Positions 1 to 6,233 of a DNA stretch of 14,655 nucleotides are shown one piece after another. The notes beneath the pieces were generated by a model. That model was given only the letters and a program-made list of their open reading frames with translations. It made no database searches and was not told the origin of the DNA. The stretch comes from Terrimonas_A sp040509495. GTDB lineage: Bacteria; Bacteroidota; Bacteroidia; Chitinophagales; Chitinophagaceae. The number at the start of each line of letters is the position of its first letter. The stretch's first letter is position 1. Position numbers and translations under genes: made by a program. The DNA lies in contig JBEVKW010000079.1 in the NCBI GenBank assembly GCA_040509495.1, positions 1 to 14,655 on the forward strand. The letters are read 5' to 3'.

Positions 1-115
1 GAGTTTTTTTTTGTGCAGGTGACACCCTCCCATTTTTAGCCATTTTTTCCGCAGCCTTGATCTTTTTTTGTTACTTTTTTTGCATCAAGGCAAAAAAAGT
101 AAACAGAGACTTCGA
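1..115 (+). repeat. Left copy of a long inverted repeat (dispersed intergenic repeat type)
   Basis: Bases 1-103 match the reverse complement of 14381-14483 with no gaps and only two mismatches (at 51 and 54). Weaker similarity continues to about 115 (CAGAGACTTCGA here, CAAAGACTCCGA in the other copy). The left edge is cut by the window. The copy contains T-runs of 6 to 9 bases, the block GGTGACACCCTCCC, and a strong stem-loop at 71-102. It lies upstream of carB, in the same orientation relative to carB as the other copy has to the DUF3109 gene. I see no coding capacity. It resembles intergenic repeats I associate with Bacteroidota genomes, but that is recollection and not checked. Confidence 0.9.
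71..102. other. Stem-loop inside the left repeat copy
   Basis: TTACTTTTTTTGC (71-83) is perfectly complementary to GCAAAAAAAGTAA (90-102), giving a 13-bp stem with loop ATCAAG (84-89). The loop is also complementary to CTTGAT at 56-61, so an alternative or tertiary pairing is possible. The same structure recurs in the other copy at 14382-14413. It could act as a transcription terminator in either direction or be a structural part of a repeat element. Confidence 0.8.
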
Positions 116-326
116 CCCTTCGTCGAAAAAAAAGCGCTTTGCCCGCCCGGCAACACCACTTCAATACTCTAAACCAGCCTAAATATTATGACACTCAGTC
201 ATTCCCGCTTCCTCCCCAAAAAACTTTCCCCTCACCTCCACCAAAACCACCCGATTCCCTTAATTTTGCGGAATTTGTTTTGACAACACCCCGGGTAATC
301 CGGTATAACCCCCTTCTTAGTTAAAG
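104..326. other. Intergenic region upstream of carB, no gene seen
   Basis: After the repeat there is a small hairpin, TTCGAC (111-116) with GTCGAA (122-127) around a 5-base loop, followed by an A-run and the palindrome AAAGCGCTTT (131-140). The stretch from about 170 to 260 is C/A-rich and pyrimidine-biased and looks non-coding. A possible promoter lies at 261-268. An open frame of 61 codons (139-324) has proline-rich low-complexity content and I do not regard it as a gene. Confidence 0.6.
261..268 (+). promoter_or_regulatory. Candidate carB promoter, -7 element TAATTTTG
   Basis: TAATTTTG fits the Bacteroidota -7 consensus TAnnTTTG and lies 58 bases before the carB ATG, which would give a leader of roughly 50 bases. 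No TTG is present at the expected 19-21 base upstream distance, so the -33 half is missing and the call is tentative. Confidence 0.45.
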
Positions 327-3152
327 ATGCCAAAAGATACTTCCATTCGTTCGGTCCTGATCATCGGCTCAGGGCCTATTGTTATTGGTCAGGCCTGTGA
401 ATTCGATTATTCCGGTACCCAGGCAGCCCGCAGCCTTCGCGAAGAAGGTGTAAAAGTGTACCTGATCAACAGCAACCCAGCTACCATCATGACCGACCCG
501 ATGATGGCAGACAGAGTGTATTTGCTTCCGCTGACAGTTGAAAGTATTGAACAGATCCTTGAAGAAAACCAGATCGATGCTGTGTTGCCTACAATGGGTG
601 GACAAACTGCACTCAACCTGGCTAAAGAAGCGGAGGATCTCGGAATCTGGGAAAAATACAATGTGCGACTGATCGGTGTGGATATCAAGGCCATTGATAA
701 AGCAGAAGACCGTGAAAAATTCCGCCAGTGGATGATCGCACTCGGCGTACCGGTTGCAACTGCCAAAACCGCGAACTCTTTCCTCGAAGGAAAAGAATTT
801 GCCCAGGAGATCGGCTTCCCGCTGGTGATCCGGCCGTCCTTCACATTGGGCGGAACTGGTGGCGGCTTTGTACACGATAAAAATGATCTTGACGAAGCAC
901 TCAACCGCGGCCTGCAGGCATCTCCCATACACGAAGTACTCGTTGAAAAAGCTGTACTCGGCTGGAAAGAATTTGAGCTTGAGTTGCTCCGTGACTCTGC
1001 TGACAACGTTTGTATCATCTGCACCGTGGAGAACTTCGACCCAATGGGCGTTCACACAGGCGATTCCATTACTGTTGCTCCGGCCATGACACTTAGCGAT
1101 ACCGCCATGCAGCTCATGAGGAATACCGCGATCATGATGATGCGCGACCTCGGCAACTTCGCCGGCGGTTGTAACGTTCAGTTCTCTCTCAATCCGGATA
1201 CAGAAGAGATCATCGCTATCGAGATCAATCCTCGCGTAAGCCGCTCATCCGCGCTTGCCTCCAAAGCAACAGGTTACCCTATCGCAAAGATCGCTGCAAA
1301 GCTGGCAATCGGCTACAACCTGGATGAACTGGAAAACCAGATCACGAAAACAACTTCCGCTTACTTTGAACCCGCTCTCGACTATGTGATTGTCAAAGTA
1401 CCACGCTGGAACTTTGACAAGTTCAAAGGCGCCGATGACACCCTCGGCCTTCAAATGAAAAGCGTTGGCGAAGTGATGTCTATCGGACGCAGCTTCACAG
1501 AAGCGATCCAGAAAGCATGTCAGAGCCTTGAGAACAATGCCGTCGGACTCGGTTATTACGGCAAAAGCATGATGCACGCAGAAGAGCTGCTGGAATATAT
1601 CAAAACGCCGAAATGGGACCGCATCTTCCGTATTAAAGACGCGCTGATGGCAGGCATCTCAATTGGCACGATCTCCAAAGCTACAAATGGTATCGATCGC
1701 TGGTTCATCGCCGAGATCCAGAAGATCTGTAATATCGAAAAAGAAATCGCCAAATACGATCTTGATACCTTACCGTTGGAACTGTTGAAAGAAGCGAAAG
1801 TGAACGGGTTTAGCGATGAACAGATCAGCCGCATTCTCGAACACGGTGATGAAGAAGACGTATATAAGAAAAGAAAAGAGGCCGGTATCACCCGTGTATA
1901 CAAAATGGTAGATACCTGCTCTGCAGAATTCGAAGCAAAAACACCTTACTTCTATTCCACTTTTGAAAGTGGTAACTATAACGAAAGCAAAGCTTCCGAT
2001 AAGAAAAAGATCGTTGTACTCGGTTCCGGACCTAACCGGATCGGACAGGGTATTGAATTCGATTACTGCTGTGTGCACGGATTACTTGCTATCAAAGAAG
2101 CCGGTTATGAAGCGATCATGGTGAACTGTAACCCGGAGACCGTTTCAACCGATTTCGATATCGCCGATAAACTGTATTTCGAACCCGTATATTGGGAACA
2201 TCTCTGGGATATCATCGAGCATGAAAAACCAGAAGGGGTGATCGTTCAGCTCGGCGGACAAACAGCGTTGAAGCTTGCAGAAAAACTCCACAATAAAGGG
2301 ATCAAGATCATCGGTACATCCTACGATAGTATGGATATAGCGGAAGATCGTGGCCGTTTCAGCGACCTGTTGAAAGAACTTAACATTCCATATCCTGATT
2401 ACGGAACTGCTTATGATGTTGATGAAGCAGTTGCCGTCGCAAATAAGGTCGGGTACCCTGTACTGGTTCGCCCATCCTATGTACTCGGCGGTCAGCGCAT
2501 GCGTATCGTGATCAATGATGAAGAAGTGGAGAAGGCAGTAGTAAGCCTTCTGAAGCATATCCCTGGAAATAAGATCCTGATCGACCACTTCCTCGACCGT
2601 TGCCAGGAGGCTGAAGTAGATGCGATATTTGATGGCGAGAACTTCCATGTAATGGGAGTTATGGAACATATCGAACCTGCAGGTATCCATAGTGGTGACA
2701 GTAATGCGGTACTGCCCGCATTCAACCTCACTCCAATGGAAGTAACCACGATGGAGTATTATTCGGAGAAGATCGCCCGTGCCCTGAATATAAAAGGCCT
2801 GATCAATATCCAGTTTGCGATCAAAGACGGAAAAGTATTTGTGATCGAAGCGAATCCGCGCGCATCACGTACAACGCCATTCATAGCGAAGGCATACCAG
2901 ATCCCTTATCTGAATGTCGCTACCAAAATCATGATCGGCGCTAATACACTGAAAGATTTCAAATTTGAGAAGAAACTGAAAGGCTTTGCGATCAAAGAAC
3001 CTGTATTCAGCTTTAATAAATTCCCGGGAGTTAATAAAGAGCTCGGACCAGAAATGAAATCAACCGGTGAAGCGATCAGGTTTGTAAAAGACCTGAGAGA
3101 CCCGTATTTCAGACAACTTTATAAAGACAGAAGTATGTATCTGTCGAAGTAA
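327..3152 (+). CDS. carB: Carbamoyl-phosphate synthase large subunit, short form lacking the MGS domain
   Basis: Large subunit of carbamoyl-phosphate synthase, which with the glutaminase subunit CarA makes carbamoyl phosphate from bicarbonate, ammonia (from glutamine) and two ATP for pyrimidine and arginine synthesis. The two homologous ATP-grasp halves are clear. The first begins with SGPIVIGQACEFDYSG (about 15-30), has MGGQTALNLA (about 90-99), and carries a metal-binding EINPRVSRSS motif near 299. An oligomerisation region lies at roughly 400-550. The second half begins VVLGSGPNRIGQGIEFDY (about 563-580), has QLGGQTALKLA near 643, and carries EANPRASRTTPF near 841. It ends at 941, shortly after FNKFPGV and GPEMKSTGEA. 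E. coli CarB, at about 1,073 residues, continues there into a methylglyoxal-synthase-like regulatory domain. No frameshift or residual MGS sequence follows, since a hairpin begins right after the stop. The start ATG is the natural one for the family. carA is not in the window. Confidence 0.97.
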   Translation: MPKDTSIRSVLIIGSGPIVIGQACEFDYSGTQAARSLREEGVKVYLINSNPATIMTDPMMADRVYLLPLTVESIEQILEENQIDAVLPTMGGQTALNLAKEAEDLGIWEKYNVRLIGVDIKAIDKAEDREKFRQWMIALGVPVATAKTANSFLEGKEFAQEIGFPLVIRPSFTLGGTGGGFVHDKNDLDEALNRGLQASPIHEVLVEKAVLGWKEFELELLRDSADNVCIICTVENFDPMGVHTGDSITVAPAMTLSDTAMQLMRNTAIMMMRDLGNFAGGCNVQFSLNPDTEEIIAIEINPRVSRSSALASKATGYPIAKIAAKLAIGYNLDELENQITKTTSAYFEPALDYVIVKVPRWNFDKFKGADDTLGLQMKSVGEVMSIGRSFTEAIQKACQSLENNAVGLGYYGKSMMHAEELLEYIKTPKWDRIFRIKDALMAGISIGTISKATNGIDRWFIAEIQKICNIEKEIAKYDLDTLPLELLKEAKVNGFSDEQISRILEHGDEEDVYKKRKEAGITRVYKMVDTCSAEFEAKTPYFYSTFESGNYNESKASDKKKIVVLGSGPNRIGQGIEFDYCCVHGLLAIKEAGYEAIMVNCNPETVSTDFDIADKLYFEPVYWEHLWDIIEHEKPEGVIVQLGGQTALKLAEKLHNKGIKIIGTSYDSMDIAEDRGRFSDLLKELNIPYPDYGTAYDVDEAVAVANKVGYPVLVRPSYVLGGQRMRIVINDEEVEKAVVSLLKHIPGNKILIDHFLDRCQEAEVDAIFDGENFHVMGVMEHIEPAGIHSGDSNAVLPAFNLTPMEVTTMEYYSEKIARALNIKGLINIQFAIKDGKVFVIEANPRASRTTPFIAKAYQIPYLNVATKIMIGANTLKDFKFEKKLKGFAIKEPVFSFNKFPGVNKELGPEMKSTGEAIRFVKDLRDPYFRQLYKDRSMYLSK

Positions 3153-3236
3153 AAAGTCATATTACAAGTAAAAAATTACCCTGATACAGGAGATGATCCT
3201 TTTATCAGGGTAATTTTTTACTTGTAATATGACTTT
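3153..3236. terminator. Perfect 34-bp hairpin, bidirectional terminator between carB and the response regulator
   Basis: Arm 3153-3186 is perfectly complementary to arm 3203-3236, with a 16-base loop (3187-3202) that holds a further AGGA/TCCT pairing. The left arm starts on the base after the carB stop, and the right arm ends 11 bases before the response-regulator stop. The arms contain runs of A and T (AAAAAATT and AATTTTTT) that can provide a U-tract on either strand. Terminating two converging transcripts is the simplest role. The arms are much longer than those of a usual intrinsic terminator. Confidence 0.85.
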
Positions 3237-3247
3237 GTATTTCACCT

Positions 3248-3907
3248 CTACATTTCAACAATTCCATTCTTTATAGCATACATTACCAGTCCGACGCGGC
3301 TGTGAACTTTTAACTTATTGAATAGTGATTGCCGGTAATCATCAATTGTTCTTGGGCTGAGAAACATCTTTTCCGCAATTTCTTTATAAGATAATTCAGA
3401 GCAAACCCATCTGAGGAATTCGCGTTCCTTTTCCTGCAGCACCACTTCTTTTTCTGTGGGTTCGGCTTCCTGGTGAAGCCCCATCACGAGTTTACCGGAT
3501 ACATATTCCGAGAGATAAACGCTTTTATCAACGATAGAATCGAGGGCTTGCTTTAATTCGGCCGGATCGGTATTTTTCAGCAGGTATCCCTTTGCTCCAA
3601 GCCGGAACATTTTGATGATCGTTTTTTCATCACTCAGCATGGAAAGGGCCAGTATTTTAATATGCGGATAGGTCTTGTGAAGCCACTGCGTAGTCTCGAA
3701 GCCATCCATTTCCGGCATGTTTATATCAAGCAGCACGATGTCGGGAACAACGTTTTGCATGATCTTGGCGCGAAGATCTTTTCCATTGTCTGCTTCAAAA
3801 ACGACCGTATAGCCTTCAAATGTTCCGACCAGCTTCGCGAGCGCATTGCGAAGAAGACTGTGATCATCAGCAATTGCGACCTGTATTTTCTGTTTTGTTT
3901 TTGCCAT
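3248..3907 (-). CDS. Two-component response regulator, REC plus LuxR-type HTH (NarL/FixJ family)
   Basis: DNA-binding response regulator of 219 residues, the usual length for the family. The receiver domain (about 8-125) shows the acidic pair D14-D15, the phospho-acceptor D61 in LLDINMPEMDG, the switch residue S89 and the lysine K111 in GAKGYLLK. A linker (about 140-155) leads to a LuxR/GerE-type helix-turn-helix (about 156-217) with the pattern ELSYKEIAEKMFLSPRTIDDY. The ATG lies one base after the stop of the upstream histidine kinase (TAA, C, ATG), so translation is probably coupled and the kinase is its likely partner. It is the last gene of its leftward unit and ends at the long hairpin shared with carB. 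The target genes cannot be told from the window. Confidence 0.95.
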   Translation of the reverse strand: MAKTKQKIQVAIADDHSLLRNALAKLVGTFEGYTVVFEADNGKDLRAKIMQNVVPDIVLLDINMPEMDGFETTQWLHKTYPHIKILALSMLSDEKTIIKMFRLGAKGYLLKNTDPAELKQALDSIVDKSVYLSEYVSGKLVMGLHQEAEPTEKEVVLQEKEREFLRWVCSELSYKEIAEKMFLSPRTIDDYRQSLFNKLKVHSRVGLVMYAIKNGIVEM

Positions 3908-3908
3908 G

Positions 3909-4715
3909 TTATGATTCCTTATCCAGGGGAAGTTCTATCCAGATAGTTGTTCCGTTTGCCGGACTACTGTCGATAGAAAGATCGGCGCCGATAAGCTTTG
4001 CCCGGTTGAACACGCTTTTCAGGCCAACCCCGCTGTAAGAATTGGTTGAACCTCTTTTTTCGCTTACATCAAATCCGACGCCATTGTCTGTGATCTCCAT
4101 CGTGAACAATTCCTCGGAAAAACTCAAATGTACGATCAGCGTGGTGGCCTTGGAGTGTTTTAAGATATTATTTAACGACTCCTGGAAGATCCTGAACAGG
4201 AAAATAGATTTTTGTTCAGGCAGGTCAACCTCATTTCCATCAATAGAGAATTGAACCTGCAGAATTCCTGCTTTTTTGAGTGCGTAAAGCTCGAAACGGA
4301 TAGACTCTGCCAGACCGATCTGGGCGATCCTGTCTGTATGCAGCCCTTTGGTAAGGTTGGAAAGGTCAAAGATGGCTTTGTTAAGCAATTGTTGTGAACT
4401 CTGGATCTGTTCAAATGCAACATGCTCTTTCTCTACTGGGACAATGGAAAGTGTCAGCTTAACAACGGAGAGCATTTGCCCGATATTATCATGCAGTTCC
4501 TGCGCGATTGTTTTGAACGTGTCTTCCTGAATTTCCAGTTGCGATCGCAGCGCCTCTTTCTCGTACATATCTTTCAAACGCTCTACTTCAAGCTCCTGGC
4601 GGCGCTGACGGCGCTGGTAAAGGTATAGGGCAGTCACGATGAAACCGACCAGTAATAAGCCCAGTATCAATCCAACAATGGTTACGAAGTATATTTCCTG
4701 ATCCTGATTCTGCAT
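3909..4715 (-). CDS. Sensor histidine kinase, HisKA_3 / NarX-DesK type, with one membrane segment
   Basis: Short sensor kinase of 268 residues. One hydrophobic segment (about 10-33) is followed by a charged, arginine-rich stretch and a predicted coiled coil (about 34-68). The HisKA_3 dimerisation domain has the phospho-acceptor H75 in AQELHDNIGQ. The HATPase_c domain carries the N box FQESLNNILKHSKA (about 177-190), the G1 box DNGVGF (210-215) and the G2 box SGVGLKSV (about 228-235). There is no periplasmic or cytoplasmic sensor domain, so the signal must come through the membrane segment or from another protein. Its first 34 bases overlap the end of the upstream membrane-protein gene. The start at 4715 is kept because the next methionine (residue 50) would remove the membrane segment. 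The response regulator follows after one base. Confidence 0.94.
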   Translation of the reverse strand: MQNQDQEIYFVTIVGLILGLLLVGFIVTALYLYQRRQRRQELEVERLKDMYEKEALRSQLEIQEDTFKTIAQELHDNIGQMLSVVKLTLSIVPVEKEHVAFEQIQSSQQLLNKAIFDLSNLTKGLHTDRIAQIGLAESIRFELYALKKAGILQVQFSIDGNEVDLPEQKSIFLFRIFQESLNNILKHSKATTLIVHLSFSEELFTMEITDNGVGFDVSEKRGSTNSYSGVGLKSVFNRAKLIGADLSIDSSPANGTTIWIELPLDKES

Positions 4716-5329
4716 AAAAAACCGATCGTAAAAAGGGAATATAAGAAGATATTCAGAATTGTAACAATTGTAAAAAAGTTATACCGCAGTAATGGAGAAA
4801 CGGTTACAAGGTAATTAATGAATCCATAAAGCGGAAAACCACAACAATAGAAAAACAAAAGACCTGTACAGATCCAAAAAGCAGGGTTCAAATGGAGCTT
4901 AACTGATTTTGGCAACCGGAATAATTCCCAGAAATAATAGATACAGAAGATCACAACCAGCAAACATCCGATAGAATAAGTGACCGTATGAAATCCCTTC
5001 TGCCCCTGGAAAAAAAATATATTAACTAATGCGCTGACGGCGTAGATAAAAATTGTGATCCGCATGATCTTTTTCATGACACTCTTATGCACTACTTCTG
5101 CCAGCACAAAAAAATAGAAGCAGAATTCGATCACCGTAAAAACATTGTACAAAGCCACATTCTGTTTCCCGATCGATTCAAGATACCCCCCCACTATTTC
5201 AACTGTCGCGGTAGCAAAAAGAAAAGGAGGGAATAGTTTAAGATAACGCTCCGCAGGCTTTGGTAAGAAATATACTGACAGGCTTGCCAAAAAACTGATC
5301 CCGATAAAATAAACGAATAGTGGATTCAT
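4682..5329 (-). CDS. Multi-pass membrane protein upstream of the histidine kinase, possible sensory partner
   Basis: A protein of 215 residues, very hydrophobic and rich in Phe, Ile, Leu and Tyr, with about six or seven likely membrane helices (for example near 4-22, 33-50, 60-80, 88-108, 115-135, 150-172 and 185-206). It ends in the basic tail RIRIRKYTS, which suggests a cytoplasmic C terminus. I do not recognise a named family or catalytic motif. Its last 34 bases overlap the kinase start, giving the order membrane protein, kinase, regulator on the minus strand. Since the kinase has no sensor domain of its own, a role as signal receptor or membrane anchor for it is a reasonable inference. 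It could also be an unrelated integral membrane protein that merely shares the transcript. The start is an ATG just downstream of a possible weak promoter. Confidence 0.85.
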   Translation of the reverse strand: MNPLFVYFIGISFLASLSVYFLPKPAERYLKLFPPFLFATATVEIVGGYLESIGKQNVALYNVFTVIEFCFYFFVLAEVVHKSVMKKIMRITIFIYAVSALVNIFFFQGQKGFHTVTYSIGCLLVVIFCIYYFWELFRLPKSVKLHLNPAFWICTGLLFFYCCGFPLYGFINYLVTVSPLLRYNFFTIVTILNIFLYSLFTIGFLCRIRIRKYTS

Positions 5330-5345
5330 TTTAAGAAATAATGGC

Positions 5346-5377
5346 TAAATGTACCATTAAAAACAAAAACCTCCCAA
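5346..5377 (-). promoter_or_regulatory. Weak candidate promoter for the membrane protein-kinase-regulator unit
   Basis: On the minus strand TTG (5377-5375) is followed after 21 bases by TACATTTA (5353-5346), one base off the Bacteroidota element TAnnTTTG, and 16 bases lie between this and the ATG at 5329. It overlaps the terminator of the upstream gene. The call is tentative because the -7 element is not perfect. Confidence 0.3.
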
Positions 5378-5387
5378 TGGGAGGTTT
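5359..5387 (-). terminator. Intrinsic terminator of the 162-residue protein gene
   Basis: AAACCTCCC (5367-5375) pairs perfectly with GGGAGGTTT (5379-5387) around a 3-base loop. On the minus strand the stem is followed by TTGTTTTT, a good U-tract. It lies 30 bases after the stop at 5417, so this gene is probably transcribed separately from the signalling unit downstream. Confidence 0.88.
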
Positions 5388-5416
5388 CAATTTCTTTACA
5401 GGGCAATGAACGGGAA

Positions 5417-5905
5417 CTATACTACAGTAAAGCCATCATTTCCTCTGTCAACAATGGTAATACCAATACCACCATTTCCACCATCTCTGGTACAGAAAGG
5501 AGGGCATATTAAACCTGCATTGTATGCCAGGATCGAAGAACCCTTTTCATTCTGAACATAGATGTCTTTATTATTGTGGCTACTGTGGCTACCGTCTGCA
5601 GACTCTTTGTGTTTGGTTGCAACCAGGACCACTGTCTGACGACCCGCATATAAAGGCTGATCAGCGTAATCCTTATCGTATGCACCGAAATACAGTTTCA
5701 GGCCATCAGCTCCATGCTCTTTGCTCATTGCGATAAACTCTTCGAGCTCCTCAATGCTATACCAAACACTCAGCGAATCTTCTTTACCCAAACGCTCCGA
5801 ATTCTGCGCCCATCTCTCCTGCTTGTAATTGCGGATCGCATTATCTACGTGCTTAGTGTCTACTTGCTTACCAACTTTTAATGATTTTTTCTGAATAGTT
5901 ACCAT
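5417..5905 (-). CDS. Unrecognised 162-residue protein with Gly-rich C terminus
   Basis: I do not recognise a named family. The start chosen is the ATG at 5905 (MVTIQKKSLKVGKQ). The frame stays open 17 codons further upstream, but that extension covers a putative promoter and operator, and TAAGG sits just before the 5905 ATG. The protein is soluble: a basic N-terminal stretch, a charged helical region with WYSIEELEEFIAMSKEHGADG (about 48-68, shown in part), then a likely beta-rich segment with LYFGAYDKDY and YAGRQTVVLVATK (about 70-98). It ends in a Gly-rich tail with CPPFC, GGNGGIGITI and a final FTVV. No signal peptide or membrane segment is seen. The gene has its own terminator and probably its own promoter, so it need not be tied to the signalling genes beside it. 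The two-cysteine CPPFC motif and Gly-rich end could bind metal or form a structural tail; this is speculative. Confidence 0.75.
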   Translation of the reverse strand: MVTIQKKSLKVGKQVDTKHVDNAIRNYKQERWAQNSERLGKEDSLSVWYSIEELEEFIAMSKEHGADGLKLYFGAYDKDYADQPLYAGRQTVVLVATKHKESADGSHSSHNNKDIYVQNEKGSSILAYNAGLICPPFCTRDGGNGGIGITIVDRGNDGFTVV

Positions 5906-5926
5906 AGCCTTAATTTTTTGAGTGGT

Positions 5927-5952
5927 GTAAAACCGTTTACAAGTCAAAACTA
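5927..5952 (-). promoter_or_regulatory. Candidate promoter and operator of the 162-residue protein gene
   Basis: On the minus strand TAGTTTTG (5952-5945) fits TAnnTTTG, but no TTG is found at the -33 distance. Five bases further on is the dyad GTAAA-N4-TTTAC (5927-5940), which would sit at the predicted transcription start, a usual place for a repressor site. The leader to the ATG at 5905 would be about 30 bases. Confidence 0.4.
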
Positions 5953-5956
5953 TCAC

Positions 5957-6233
5957 CCCGCCGGGCTGGAGGCTATCGTATAATTTCTATATAATCAATA
6001 ATTTATGAATTAAACATATTTATACAATAAGGATTATCAAGGAATTCCGAGAAAAAAATGGAATAAAAACGGGAAGAATAATCAAACAAAACCGTCTTTT
6101 CACCCGTGATAAACACCGTAAAAAAATGGTGAGAACACCGTATAAATATTGGAATTAAGAACGTACTTCCAAAACGATCTCCCGGGCCTGATTAAACAGC
6201 CCGTTCCATTTACCATACGGATTAGTTAGAAAT
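5957..6233. other. AT-rich divergent intergenic region with repeated CCGT motifs
   Basis: This region separates the leftward 162-residue gene from rightward comEC. I see no gene in it. It contains AACACCGTA twice (6112-6120 and 6134-6142, 22 bases apart, about two helical turns), with two further CCGT occurrences just upstream (near 6092 and 6104). CACC/GGTG half-sites flank an A-run (6114-6131). A CGGGC/GCCCG hairpin lies near 6183-6203. No exact TAnnTTTG element for comEC was found, so its promoter is undetermined. Confidence 0.5.

Noticed and set aside
55..102. H-type pseudoknot in the repeat stem-loop
   Set aside because: The loop would be fully paired with no linker left to cross the second stem, so it is sterically unlikely; only alternative pairing or contact between copies remains plausible.
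139..324. Open frame of 61 codons upstream of carB
   Set aside because: It is proline-rich and low in complexity, in pyrimidine-rich DNA, has no recognisable homology, and overlaps the carB promoter region and leader.
369..1055. Long minus-strand open frames (228 and 205 codons) inside carB
   Set aside because: They are antisense to strongly conserved carB sequence and their translations resemble no family; codon bias of carB explains them.
5906..5956. Longer N terminus (17 extra residues) for the 162-residue protein
   Set aside because: The extension would encode the putative promoter and dyad, and MVTIQKKS with TAAGG just upstream is the better start.
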